A DNA stretch of 48,271 nucleotides from Ferroplasmaceae archaeon UBA567 (lineage in GTDB: Archaea > Thermoplasmatota > Thermoplasmata > Thermoplasmatales > Thermoplasmataceae). The stretch lies in the NCBI GenBank assembly GCA_002505185.1, contig DAUP01000074.1, forward strand, positions 1-48,271, written 5' to 3'. The notes beneath the pieces are model-generated. The model did not search any database. It was given only the letters and a program-made list of their open reading frames with translations, and was not told the origin of the DNA. The stretch's first letter is position 1. Every line of letters begins with the position of its first letter. Below, piece after piece: positions 1 through 8,281 of the stretch. A program made the position numbers and the translations under genes.

Positions 1-1296
1 CCAGAGGTTATACTTCCGAAATGTACAGACAGCTGTTTCATGTGCCCCATAAAAGGTTATGAAAAGAAAATACAGAAAATGAAGGATTCTGGAAATTATG
101 GAAAGTATTATAATTCTGCTGACCAGTTCCTTGCAGGAATTTCTGAAACATACAGGATTCTGGAAAATGAAAAGGCCCCTCTCATGGGAGTTATAAAGAC
201 AAATTACGGTTCAGTTAATTACTGTAAAAGAGGAAACGCTGATGAACTTATAATATCAGGGATACAAAACTATGATAATGATATTTACAGGCTTCTGGCA
301 TTTACTAATACAGTTAAATTAAAAAAATTAAGGGTATATTCCACTAAGAATTATTTTACAGCAACATGTAGGGAAAAAATTGATAGTGATTTTATATCAG
401 ACCTTCTGAGGGAAGAGAATATACCCTTTGAAGCACAGGAAGGAAAAATAGTACTGGGAACCTCGGGAAATAAGATAACTGTGTCCGTTTATAATGCTGT
501 GCTGGATGTCTATGAAGATTTTGACCATAACATAGTCTTCATAATGCTGAAACATATGCTATTACCTGATATTCCATTTAAAATACAGTCAGACTTCATG
601 GATTTTATACCCGATAATCCAGAGATCATAAATGAATTCATACAGAAGAGGATCAGTACGAAACAGTTAATGGCTCATTTAAGAAAGGACAAGATCAATT
701 ATGCCCTGAAAAACAATTATTACATTATAGATTACCAGAAATATGATATTGACCAGTTTCTGGACAAACTTGAATTTGATGATGAATTAAAACCATTCAT
801 CCGGGAAAAAATAGCCTCAAAGGGATTCGTGCTTGAATCACCAAGCCAACGTAAGGTACTTGAATATCTTTTCCCGAAATATAAAAACGAAATAGTAAAA
901 TTAATGTATGATCTTACAGACTCTGAAATTAAGTCCCTGAAGGGAAACCCAGTGGAGGTTATAGAAAATGCAAAGCTCTTGAAGAGCAAGAAATCCATGG
1001 AATCAAAAATTATGGATCCATGGTCAGAGAATTCAAAGTATTTAATAGATTTGATTACATATTATTTTAATTATGGAAAATCCGACTCAATAAAATTCGG
1101 CAGAAAAAACATGCATAATGATATTCAGAAATCCATATACTATGCCTTTTTGAAAGCCGTTGGGAATGAGGAGGAGTGGATGTTCAGTGAAAACCAGATT
1201 CTGCTTGGAAAGAGGATATATGAGTATGTTGACGATATGGTGAATAACCAGGACGTGAACGATCAACTGAAGAAAATAAAGGGGATAATAGGATAA
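1..1296 (+). CDS. Uncharacterised archaeal protein, N-terminus cut by window edge
   Basis: The reading frame is open from base 1, so the gene starts outside the window and the ATG at base 40 is probably internal. A CX3CX2C cysteine motif lies at bases 22-45, just before that ATG, and could bind iron-sulphur or zinc. CX3CX2C is also the radical-SAM spacing, but I see no further radical-SAM signature in the following 400 residues. The rest is a soluble, charged alpha/beta protein without a motif I recognise. The stop overlaps the start of the PUA-domain gene by one base (TAATG), so the two are probably co-translated. That pairing hints at an RNA-related role, which is inference only. Confidence 0.75.
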   Translation, partial: PEVILPKCTDSCFMCPIKGYEKKIQKMKDSGNYGKYYNSADQFLAGISETYRILENEKAPLMGVIKTNYGSVNYCKRGNADELIISGIQNYDNDIYRLLAFTNTVKLKKLRVYSTKNYFTATCREKIDSDFISDLLREENIPFEAQEGKIVLGTSGNKITVSVYNAVLDVYEDFDHNIVFIMLKHMLLPDIPFKIQSDFMDFIPDNPEIINEFIQKRISTKQLMAHLRKDKINYALKNNYYIIDYQKYDIDQFLDKLEFDDELKPFIREKIASKGFVLESPSQRKVLEYLFPKYKNEIVKLMYDLTDSEIKSLKGNPVEVIENAKLLKSKKSMESKIMDPWSENSKYLIDLITYYFNYGKSDSIKFGRKNMHNDIQKSIYYAFLKAVGNEEEWMFSENQILLGKRIYEYVDDMVNNQDVNDQLKKIKGIIG

Positions 1297-1745
1297 TGTC
1301 CAGGCATATACTATCAAAAAAGGATTACAGAGCTTTCATGGAAAAACTTGAGAAATTCAATATAGATGGAACATCCATGGCGGATATAGAGGTAGAGACA
1401 AATAAGAAAAATGAGGTTTATTATTTTTCTGGAAAACCAATATTTTATAATGGCATCCCCACGTTATACCTGATAAACTATCTAAAGGTAAAAACATACA
1501 ATGTTACCGTTGACAATGGAGCTGTTCCACATATAATGAACGGCTCAAATCTTTTTGCACCGGGAATAATTGAAATGGATATGAATATTAGAAATGGAGA
1601 TATGGTTTTTATTAAAAACTCAGAAGGTTTGTATATTGCAATAGGAAAAGCAAATGAAGACAGCGATGTTATAATGGCAACTAAAAAGGGAGAGGCAGTG
1701 GAGATATTGCACTATCTGAATGACAGAATTATGAAAGAATTTTAA
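1296..1745 (+). CDS. PUA-domain RNA-binding protein (archaeal Tma20/MCT-1-like)
   Basis: A 149-residue protein. Residues about 1-70 form a small alpha/beta pre-PUA domain. Residues about 72-145 match a PUA domain: a VDNGAVPHIMNGSNLFAPGI-type entry, then hydrophobic strands ending in GEAVEILHYL. Stand-alone archaeal proteins with this order resemble eukaryotic MCT-1/Tma20, which act in translation and bind RNA. The start overlaps the stop of the preceding gene, and a perfect 8-bp inverted repeat follows the stop. Confidence is good for the PUA fold and moderate for the Tma20-like assignment. It could also be an accessory PUA subunit of an RNA-modifying enzyme formed with the upstream gene. Confidence 0.8.
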   Translation: MSRHILSKKDYRAFMEKLEKFNIDGTSMADIEVETNKKNEVYYFSGKPIFYNGIPTLYLINYLKVKTYNVTVDNGAVPHIMNGSNLFAPGIIEMDMNIRNGDMVFIKNSEGLYIAIGKANEDSDVIMATKKGEAVEILHYLNDRIMKEF

Positions 1746-1750
1746 TTGCC

Positions 1751-1784
1751 ATGATGCCTTTAATTAACAGGATAATGGCATCAT
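1751..1784 (+). terminator. Hairpin after the PUA gene
   Basis: Perfect 8-bp arms ATGATGCC (1751-1758) and GGCATCAT (1777-1784) flank an 18-nt loop, starting six bases after the stop codon. No strong T-run follows, so it may stabilise or process the 3' end rather than terminate transcription by itself. Confidence 0.35.
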
Positions 1785-1863
1785 CTATTGGGAATACATT
1801 ACTTTAGAAAAATCAGGCAAAAATTGACAAAATACTTAATTATACATTAGATATGTATATTAC

Positions 1864-2313
1864 ATGGAAACCTTAAATGTAGGGGATCATGCCCCGGATT
1901 TTGAAACCCTAGACCAGGATGGAAAGACAGTGAAGCTTTCGGATTTTGAGGACAAGGTTGTAGTTCTCTATTTCTACCCTAAAGACAACACTCCCGGATG
2001 TACTATGGAGGCGAAAAATTTCAGGGACAATATAGATATGTTTAAAGAGAAGGGAATATCTGTACTGGGTGTAAGTGTTGATTCTAGCGAGTCACACAAA
2101 AAGTTTCAGGAAAAATTGGGGCTTAATTTCACATTGCTCAGTGACAAACCAAAGGAGATAGTTAAGAAATACGGAGTCCTGGGGCTTGCAACGGCAAAAA
2201 GAGTTACATATATTATCAAGGATGGAAAAATTGTTTATGTATATCCAAAAGTCAGTCCCAGGGAGCATGCAAAGGAGGTCTATGAAAAAATTGAGGAATT
2301 AAAGCTTGTATAA
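1864..2313 (+). CDS. bcp: Peroxiredoxin, Bcp/PrxQ family, single cysteine
   Basis: A 149-residue thiol peroxidase that should reduce hydrogen peroxide and organic hydroperoxides in the cytosol. The thioredoxin fold begins near GDHAPDF, and the peroxidatic Cys46 sits in the YPKDNTPGCTMEA motif typical of Bcp/PrxQ. The resolving cysteine that many PrxQ members carry five residues later is Lys here, and Cys46 is the only cysteine in the protein. It must therefore work as a 1-Cys enzyme with an external thiol. An AT-rich TATA-like stretch about 27 nt before the ATG suggests a leaderless, monocistronic transcript. Length and motifs are complete. Confidence 0.93.
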   Translation: METLNVGDHAPDFETLDQDGKTVKLSDFEDKVVVLYFYPKDNTPGCTMEAKNFRDNIDMFKEKGISVLGVSVDSSESHKKFQEKLGLNFTLLSDKPKEIVKKYGVLGLATAKRVTYIIKDGKIVYVYPKVSPREHAKEVYEKIEELKLV

Positions 2314-2325
2314 TTTCTCTTAAAT

Positions 2326-2505
2326 TTATGATTTAACGAAATTGCTTTTTATACTGAAATTTATCAGTGAAACAATAAGTGAAACCAGCAACCATAAAAC
2401 GGAAATCATTATTAAAAATGGATTGAACTTTATTACTGAATATGTTAAAATGGCTACAGGCACAAGATATTTTATTATTATCCAAAATATTGTATAGAGA
2501 GCCAT
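2326..2505 (-). CDS. Small two-helix membrane protein downstream of rpl12
   Basis: A 59-residue frame starts MALYTIFWIIIK and ends SNFVKS. Two long hydrophobic segments (about residues 4-24 and 29-50) are separated by a short KFNP turn. It is hydrophobic throughout except for a few lysines, as expected for a double-spanning membrane protein. It lies 24 bases beyond the rpl12 stop in the same direction, so it may be an end-of-operon gene. A TATA-like stretch inside the rpl12 tail could also drive it. I recognise no family; SecE-type proteins are not obviously similar. Confidence 0.5.
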   Translation of the reverse strand: MALYTIFWIIIKYLVPVAILTYSVIKFNPFLIMISVLWLLVSLIVSLINFSIKSNFVKS

Positions 2506-2529
2506 AAAAATCTAAAATAAAAAATGTAT

Positions 2530-2835
2530 TTATCCGAAAAGAGAGCTTAAACCAGCCATTGCATCTGAGTCAGATTCGTCTTTCTTCTCTTCCTTCTTTT
2601 CTTCTTTCTTTTTCTCTTCCTTCTTTGCTTCCTTTGCAGGTGCTGCTGCTACTGGAGCGGCCGCGGCATTTTTAAGGACGTCTTCTATATTGACATTTTT
2701 CATGCTTTCAAGCAATGATTTCAATCTTGCGTCATCTGCCGCCACTCCTGCGTCTGTCAGTACCTTCTTTAGGTTCTCTTCATCTATTTCTTTTCCTGCT
2801 GAGTGAAGCAGTAAAGCTCCATATATATATTCCAT
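2530..2835 (-). CDS. rpl12: Ribosomal protein L12 (archaeal P1 stalk protein)
   Basis: A 101-residue acidic stalk protein that recruits translation factors to the 50S subunit. The N-terminal helical dimerisation domain starts MEYIYGALLLHSAGKEI. An Ala-rich hinge and a run of alternating Lys/Glu follow, and the protein ends in the conserved AMAGLSSLFG tail. The same tail occurs on P0, encoded just upstream. An AGGTGAT ribosome binding site precedes the ATG, and the gap from P0 is only 9 bases. It is the last ribosomal gene of the L11-L1-P0-L12 operon. Confidence 0.97.
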   Translation of the reverse strand: MEYIYGALLLHSAGKEIDEENLKKVLTDAGVAADDARLKSLLESMKNVNIEDVLKNAAAAPVAAAPAKEAKKEEKKKEEKKEEKKDESDSDAMAGLSSLFG

Positions 2836-2844
2836 TTTATCACC

Positions 2845-3801
2845 TCATCCAAATAAAGATCCAAGTCCCGCTGCTGCGTCATCCTCGGATCCTTCATCTT
2901 TCTTGTCCTCTGTTTTGCTTTCTTCAGGGTTTTCATCCTCTATATTTTCATTATTTAAATCTTTATTTATTAATGAATTTAGAGTTGTAGCGTTTATTAC
3001 AGCTTTCCTTATAAAAATATCTATATTCTTCTCATCAACAAAGTTTGCTGCAAGTGCAAGTCCCAGTGCCTGAAGATGTGCCTTAGATAGAAGTTCAGGC
3101 ATTATTTCCGGCACCAGGAAGTCCGTCTTCAATGCAAGTGCTTTTGCCTTCAGGAATGCTCCTGCCATATCAGATACTATCTGTTCCACTGTGATAGAAA
3201 GTGCATCCTTTGTGTACACAAGCCCATCATCGTATGCAGCTATCATCTCAAGGCCTACTGTGACAGGAAGTATCTCAAGTTTTTCAAGTACCTGAGCCTT
3301 GTCCTTCGATATTGCCTGGCCTTTTTTTACCAGTGTAACTTCGCTCTTGATTACTATTTTACCCTTTTCTATTCCAGCCGGTATTCCTGCCTTCTGGAAT
3401 ACGGATATCATAGGACCTGGAGGAAATGATGTTTCCTTGGGCTCTATTACTATATCATCCTCTGCTATTTCCCCTCCCCGGGCTGCAGCCTTGGTTCTTT
3501 TAGAAACCAGTATATCGTAGACCGTTTTTGGAGATTTGGTTGTTGTTATAAGTGCTATCTGGCCATATGAGTAGTCTATAAGCCCACCAATATTCTTCTT
3601 TCTGGACTTCTCCAAAGCAAGCCTGAGCAATCTTGATCTTAGAACCTGCATTTTTGCTTCTCCACGTATGTCATTCCTAATTTTCTGAAACTCTTTGTTT
3701 CGCAATCCCTTTATACTTATAACCGCGGATACTGGACTTTCATCTATCTCCTCAGTAAGATGTTTGACCTTATCCACTTTCCACTGTGCTGGCTCTCTCA
3801 T
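2845..3801 (-). CDS. rpl10: Ribosomal protein P0 (L10)
   Basis: A 318-residue stalk base protein that binds 23S rRNA together with L11 and carries L12 dimers. The N-terminal L10 domain includes VISIKGLRNKEFQKIRN. An archaea-specific insertion and a helical spine that binds L12 pairs follow, then an acidic linker and the shared tail AAAGLGSLFG. The start codon overlaps the rpl1 stop in an ATGA arrangement, and an AGGTGAT ribosome binding site lies inside the end of rpl1, so translation is coupled. Confidence 0.97.
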   Translation of the reverse strand: MREPAQWKVDKVKHLTEEIDESPVSAVISIKGLRNKEFQKIRNDIRGEAKMQVLRSRLLRLALEKSRKKNIGGLIDYSYGQIALITTTKSPKTVYDILVSKRTKAAARGGEIAEDDIVIEPKETSFPPGPMISVFQKAGIPAGIEKGKIVIKSEVTLVKKGQAISKDKAQVLEKLEILPVTVGLEMIAAYDDGLVYTKDALSITVEQIVSDMAGAFLKAKALALKTDFLVPEIMPELLSKAHLQALGLALAANFVDEKNIDIFIRKAVINATTLNSLINKDLNNENIEDENPEESKTEDKKDEGSEDDAAAGLGSLFG

Positions 3802-4442
3802 TCTATATCACCTAAATTAATTGTAATTGCCTTGCTCATTGTACTCTTAATATAAGCAGAGGCTATATTTCCCTTTCCCTTATCAAGGTGAGAGATTATC
3901 CTTTTCATAACTGTGTTGAGATTAGTATACAGGTCTTCATTTTTCATAGATTTTGTTCCAACAGGTACATGAAATGTAACCTTATCCTTGCTTCTTGCAC
4001 GTACACTCTTTTTAAGATTTTCTATTAATGGTGTAGGATCCTGTCCTGGGGGTAAGGGCTTTGGCATTTTCCCCCGTGGCCCAAGAATTATACCAAGGTT
4101 TTTTCCCACATTGCCCATAATCGTTGATTCAGCCACAAAGAAATCTATGCCTTTCACAACCTTCTTAAATGATCTCTTATCATCAGAAAAATTGTTCAGG
4201 TCTTCTATTGAATATAAGAAATCTGCGTTCTTGGCCTTTTGCCGCATTTCTTCACTGGCAATGACTGCCACTTTTATATCCCTGCCCCTTCCTGCAGGAA
4301 GAATGATTTCTTCATTTATCCTGTTTTTTGGGTCAGCCATATCAACATCTTTAAGGTTTATTCCAACCTCTATACTTTCCTCAAAATTCCTTTTCTTGAA
4401 TTTTTTTAGTTCTTTTATATTTTCTATAATACTATTTTCCAT
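3798..4442 (-). CDS. rpl1: Ribosomal protein L1
   Basis: A 214-residue protein of the L1 stalk, which helps release tRNA from the E site. The signature GRGRDIKVAVIA is present, as is the central GPRGKMPKPLPPG motif, with a C-terminal KVTFHVPVGTKSM segment. I place the start at the ATG at 4442, preceded by a GGTGA ribosome binding site, rather than at the GTG one codon earlier. The ATG overlaps the rpl11 stop (TGATG). In other archaea L1 represses its own operon by binding mRNA; I did not identify such a site here. Confidence 0.96.
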   Translation of the reverse strand: MENSIIENIKELKKFKKRNFEESIEVGINLKDVDMADPKNRINEEIILPAGRGRDIKVAVIASEEMRQKAKNADFLYSIEDLNNFSDDKRSFKKVVKGIDFFVAESTIMGNVGKNLGIILGPRGKMPKPLPPGQDPTPLIENLKKSVRARSKDKVTFHVPVGTKSMKNEDLYTNLNTVMKRIISHLDKGKGNIASAYIKSTMSKAITINLGDIE

Positions 4443-4918
4443 CACTTCTCACCGATATCTATTTCGCCAGCCTTTATTAGTTTCTGAATTTCAGAAGCAT
4501 TCTTGCCATCAACTGTGATTCCCAGTGACAGCGCAGTGCCTAAAACTTCAAGGACGGCTCCTTTCATTGTGTATGAAAGTAAACCGGATTTTTTGGATTC
4601 CGCAACCTTTTTAACCTGTTCAAGTGTCAAATTTCCAGCATAACTTTCCTTGTTCTTGCCGGATCCCTTGGCTATTCCAGCCTCCTTCTTCAGCAAAGCG
4701 GAAGTTGGAGGAATACCTATTATTATTTCATATTTCTTGGTAGAGGGATCCACCACATTTACTGTTACAGGAACCTGCATACCGGCAAATGACTTGGTCT
4801 GCTCATTTATATCCTTTATAACCTGCCCAAGATTAAGACCCAAAGGACCCAGGGCAGGGCCTAAAGGAGGACCTGTTGTGGCTTTTCCACCTTCAACCAT
4901 TGTTTTAACTGCAACCAT
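4442..4918 (-). CDS. rpl11: Ribosomal protein L11
   Basis: A 158-residue protein of the factor-binding centre. The N-terminal domain has the GKATTGPPLGPALGPLGLN motif that contacts elongation factors. The C-terminal rRNA-binding domain carries the ALSLGITVDGK stretch. It is the promoter-proximal gene of the stalk operon. On the minus strand an AAGGTG ribosome binding site precedes the ATG, and a TATA-like AAATATTAAA lies about 40 nt upstream, so this transcript has a short leader. secE and nusG, often found before rpl11 in archaea, are not here. Confidence 0.97.
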   Translation of the reverse strand: MVAVKTMVEGGKATTGPPLGPALGPLGLNLGQVIKDINEQTKSFAGMQVPVTVNVVDPSTKKYEIIIGIPPTSALLKKEAGIAKGSGKNKESYAGNLTLEQVKKVAESKKSGLLSYTMKGAVLEVLGTALSLGITVDGKNASEIQKLIKAGEIDIGEK

Positions 4919-5398
4919 ATATTACACCTTCGATTATACCCTATTTCTAACTCATTTTTAATATTTTCTTTTTAACATATTTATTTAATGTGAATTTAAA
5001 CGGCAATTTAACCAGATTTATCATACCAGGTCAAAATATTTTTCATCCAGTATTTATTCCTGTGTCCCCTGAAATTTCTGTGAGCAACCTGCCACTTAAG
5101 TACTCCGGTTTTATGGAAACACAAGCATATGCCTCAGTCATGGTATCACATTTATCCCATTCCCTCCAAATGTATATGATCCGCTTTCAAATGGGTCCTA
5201 CCAATAATAAATTGGAAACAGGTTTCATCCACTAATCCAAAAACATTCTTAGCCTTATACTGAAACAGTGTTTCTAAAATATATCTTTCCCCATTAATAT
5301 AAAATCAACGGCAGTTTATATATTATATTTTCTAAAAGCGCTTATCATATCCATGAAAAAATAAAAAATAAGATATATAAAAAGAATATCATACATGG
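4919..5398. other. Gene-free interval between rpl11 and the comB-like gene
   Basis: The left end holds the rpl11 promoter and leader; the right end holds the TATA box (about 5371-5384) of the comB-like gene. The middle looks like decayed coding sequence on the minus strand. Short readable pieces such as VFGLVDETC (around 5220-5245) and VSIKPEYLSGR (around 5080-5120) occur in different frames, broken by stops. A DDE-transposase remnant is possible but unproven. Confidence 0.35.
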
Positions 5399-6064
5399 AT
5401 GATGGTAAATATTATTGACGGTAGAAAAGAAAAAAAATTTGATGATTCTACAAAGGTTCTTATTGATATATTCAGGGCTACTACTACACTGCCACTTATG
5501 CTGTATAGGGGTGCAGAGTTTATAATCCCGGTGCGAACTGTAACAGAAACACGAAGAATGAAGGCAAAAAATCCTGAATATCTTACCAGTGGTGAGAGGT
5601 ATGGAATCAGAATTCCTGGTTTTAACTATGGAAATTCCCCAGGCGTCATAATCAATGAGGACCTTTCCAACAAAACTCTTCTGTTTACTTCCACAAATGG
5701 AATAAAGGTACTTTTTAAAATTATGGAATACCCTGGAACCATATATCTCTCATCATTCATAAATTTTACAGCAACATACGATGCAATAAAGGACAGCGAT
5801 AGGGTATCAATTATTGTTTCTAACAGGCCTGATGGAGTATCAGATGAGGATTATATCTACGCCAACATGCTCAAAAGCAAACTGGAAGGAAAGGATGTAA
5901 ATGTTAATGATTACTGCAATCAGATAAGGGTGAGCCATGGGGCAAAAAGGCTGAAAATTATGGGTGCAGGGGCAGACATAGAGAGTTCACTGAAGGTTGA
6001 TATTTACAGTAACCCAGTTATCTACAGTAACGGAAAAATAATGCCTTTAATCAAATCTCTATAA
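5399..6064 (+). CDS. comB: ComB-like 2-phosphosulfolactate phosphatase family protein
   Basis: A 221-residue protein with the three hallmark blocks of the ComB family: IDIFRATTTLP (about residues 24-34), GERYGIRIPGFNYGNSPG (about 68-85) and FTSTNGIKVL. ComB is a Mg-dependent acid phosphatase that removes phosphate from 2-phosphosulfolactate, a step of coenzyme M synthesis in methanogens. Homologues also occur in non-methanogens, where the substrate is uncertain. A strong TATA box about 27 nt before the double ATG suggests a leaderless message. The end overlaps the facing mptE gene by 14 bases. Family is well supported; the exact reaction in this organism is inference. Confidence 0.8.
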   Translation: MMVNIIDGRKEKKFDDSTKVLIDIFRATTTLPLMLYRGAEFIIPVRTVTETRRMKAKNPEYLTSGERYGIRIPGFNYGNSPGVIINEDLSNKTLLFTSTNGIKVLFKIMEYPGTIYLSSFINFTATYDAIKDSDRVSIIVSNRPDGVSDEDYIYANMLKSKLEGKDVNVNDYCNQIRVSHGAKRLKIMGAGADIESSLKVDIYSNPVIYSNGKIMPLIKSL

Positions 6065-6725
6065 TATCACCAGGGGACATTGATGTGCCCCTTGATTTTG
6101 CCAGATAGCCCAGAAGATATTCGGCCCACATAAGCTTTATTTTTTTCCTTGAAACAGCTGCTTGGTCATAATTTGGTTTCATATTTACATTCTTGAAATC
6201 AAAACCCAGGAGTGTTATATGAGGTGCACCAAGATGATCGGCAAGAAAGGCTGATCGATCGCCGTCACTGAATCCACCGTAATTATAAAGATATTTCATG
6301 GGTATATGCTGTGTGGTTGCTATTCCACGGGAAAAATATCTTGCGTACTTTGTTATTGCAGGCATGTTGTCACCATGTGCATGGACAAAAACAAATGATC
6401 CGTGGTTGTATGCATCTATTATGGAATCCATATTTCCGTCAAGATCCGTTACTATCATGTCAGGGTTTCCATATAGGCTATTATAGGTTTCAATAGCAGA
6501 ATCAGCTACTATTACATATCCCCCTGAAATAGTCCCAAGTACGTTTTCCAGGTTTTTACCATTGCCGACTATGAATGCATTTCTACCACGATATGGTTCT
6601 ATTATCCCATCACTGTTGTGGATGAATTTTCTTAAAAGTATAGAGGATTCATAATCTGCCATTCTATTTATTTTCAATGAATCGGTGATCTGAAGGTATA
6701 ATGGAAACCAGTCCTCGAAATTCAT
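6051..6725 (-). CDS. mptE: 6-hydroxymethyl-7,8-dihydropterin pyrophosphokinase, MptE type
   Basis: A 224-residue enzyme of the DUF115/MptE family, the archaeal replacement for FolK in pterin or folate synthesis. It transfers pyrophosphate from ATP to 6-hydroxymethyl-dihydropterin. Visible motifs are AFIVGNGKNLE (about residue 50), IVADSAIETY, the acidic MIVTDLDGN, FVFVHAHGDN and the C-terminal GGFSDGDRSAFLADHLGA followed by ITLLGFDF. All are characteristic of the family. The start overlaps the DUF373 stop by 4 bases (ATGA), so the two are translated together. Confidence 0.88.
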   Translation of the reverse strand: MNFEDWFPLYLQITDSLKINRMADYESSILLRKFIHNSDGIIEPYRGRNAFIVGNGKNLENVLGTISGGYVIVADSAIETYNSLYGNPDMIVTDLDGNMDSIIDAYNHGSFVFVHAHGDNMPAITKYARYFSRGIATTQHIPMKYLYNYGGFSDGDRSAFLADHLGAPHITLLGFDFKNVNMKPNYDQAAVSRKKIKLMWAEYLLGYLAKSRGTSMSPGDIIEI

Positions 6726-7849
6726 TTTATCTCCATCACATTGCTATTCTTGTTCTTTATTGAGGAAAAGTATTTATGCACTGCAGATGCAGACAGTGCT
6801 ATTATTATTCCAGCTATTATGTATCCCAGATACAATGTCATGGAAGCGAATGTTATGAATCCAACAACGTACCTCACATAGTTCATCATGCCATAAAATA
6901 TCAGTACTATGGCCAGAGAAAATGATATGCCATACCACATCTTTGACATGCCATGCCTTTCCTCCATATACACATCGAATGCATCGAAAAGCTCCTTTGA
7001 AACAAAGGATGCTAATGCCCACCAGACTAATACAGTAAGAAATACAAGAACCTTATTGATAAGGGGAACGGTTTTTATTGTGGACTCATAGCTGTATGCT
7101 ATACCTATGACTATGATAAAGAACGAAACCACGTAAGAAAGCATGGAAATTTTTGCTTCCTGGGAATATTCCTTCATATTCACGACCAGTTTTACAATAA
7201 GCTGGTTGATCTCAACTGCCCTACCTACGAAATATGCCCCAAGGATTATGGTAACAAGCATTACCGCCCCGCTGCCAGGGCTAAGCAAATAGGATTTTGT
7301 AATTACCATATAGTATATGGTAAAGATCAAAAGCGACAATCCATAGCTCAAAAGAAGTAAACCCACCGGTATTGTGAATTTCCTTGCAATTTTCTTATCC
7401 TTGATTCCTCTGATGATATAATAATAAAGTGATTCTATATTTTCATTATGGCGCACAAGGATATGTTTTACATATCTTATTCGGATCCTCGATGATATGA
7501 TAGGTATTATGTAGTCATCCTCTGCACCATCAGATACAAGTATAAGATCATCGTAATGCTCCATGGAGAGTACATCGTCTAGCTGCCTGCTAAGTATTTC
7601 GTCGGATTTTGCCCCCACATCGTCATCACCGGTGATCAGTGCAATTTCAACATTTTCATTTTTCCTCTTCAAGTCCTCATATACTCTTAGTGCGCCAAAA
7701 AGGGCGTTTGCATCAGAGTCTTCAGGATCAACAGAGATTAACTTAAGGGCTGCATTATAGCATTCCCCATACCCCGTAACGGGCCCATCCATTCCTGCCT
7801 TTATCCCGTAATCATTGTCACGGTCGACATTCAGTATAAGGGTTGTCAT
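6722..7849 (-). CDS. DUF373 family membrane protein
   Basis: A 375-residue protein with a cytosolic N-terminal domain and a membrane C-terminus. The first about 150 residues start TLILNVDRDNDYGIKAG and include ALITGDDDVGAKSD and LILVSDGAEDDY, acidic motifs typical of DUF373. About six hydrophobic helices follow between residues 158 and 360. The biochemical function of DUF373 is unknown. A TATA-like element about 30 nt before the ATG indicates a leaderless promoter. Coupling to mptE suggests a link with pterin metabolism, but this is inference from position only. Confidence 0.85.
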   Translation of the reverse strand: MTTLILNVDRDNDYGIKAGMDGPVTGYGECYNAALKLISVDPEDSDANALFGALRVYEDLKRKNENVEIALITGDDDVGAKSDEILSRQLDDVLSMEHYDDLILVSDGAEDDYIIPIISSRIRIRYVKHILVRHNENIESLYYYIIRGIKDKKIARKFTIPVGLLLLSYGLSLLIFTIYYMVITKSYLLSPGSGAVMLVTIILGAYFVGRAVEINQLIVKLVVNMKEYSQEAKISMLSYVVSFFIIVIGIAYSYESTIKTVPLINKVLVFLTVLVWWALASFVSKELFDAFDVYMEERHGMSKMWYGISFSLAIVLIFYGMMNYVRYVVGFITFASMTLYLGYIIAGIIIALSASAVHKYFSSIKNKNSNVMEIK

Positions 7850-8281
7850 ATACGATAACTATAATAGGAAATGTAAGTATATAAGTTTTATCAAATTGAT
7901 GATATAAAAAAAATAATGACTTCAAAAGCAACATTTCAGGTAATAATAACCACAGTATAGTGTGTTGTTTCAAGTTATTTTATTATAAAATATCCGGCAC
8001 TTTTCTGCCTGGCCACTCTTTTTACCATTTTTTATCAATAAGTTCCTTAAGTCCAGAATTAACCGGTGCCTTCCCGACAGATGCTTTTTTCATATATCAT
8101 CTGCTGTTTCCATATTCTCTTCTGATGTGGTCCCATTGCATTCAGGGAGCTATATATTTTTTCTGAGTTGCCTGATAGGTCTACCATTTAGGATTCCAGT
8201 ACTATATTTTACATAAATACTATTAAACTAATAATTATTCGAAAAAGAGTAAAAAAAAATACTAATAAGCTATTTACTGTT
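7850..8281. other. Gene-free interval upstream of the MBL-fold gene
   Basis: The left edge carries the DUF373 promoter (TATA-like stretch around 7876-7886). The rest has only short frames with stops. On the minus strand, pieces such as KAPVNSGLKELIDKKW (around 8020-8070) read like decayed protein, but I cannot assign a family. No RNA gene or repeat array is evident. Confidence 0.3.

Noticed and set aside
732..998. Antisense open frames within clear genes (for example 732-998, 3988-4518, 42411-43007)
   Set aside because: They lie opposite genes with firm family matches and show no independent motifs or start signals.
7850..8281. A coding gene at 7960-8166
   Set aside because: The translation is hydrophobic and cysteine-containing without a promoter or family match; decayed sequence is more likely.
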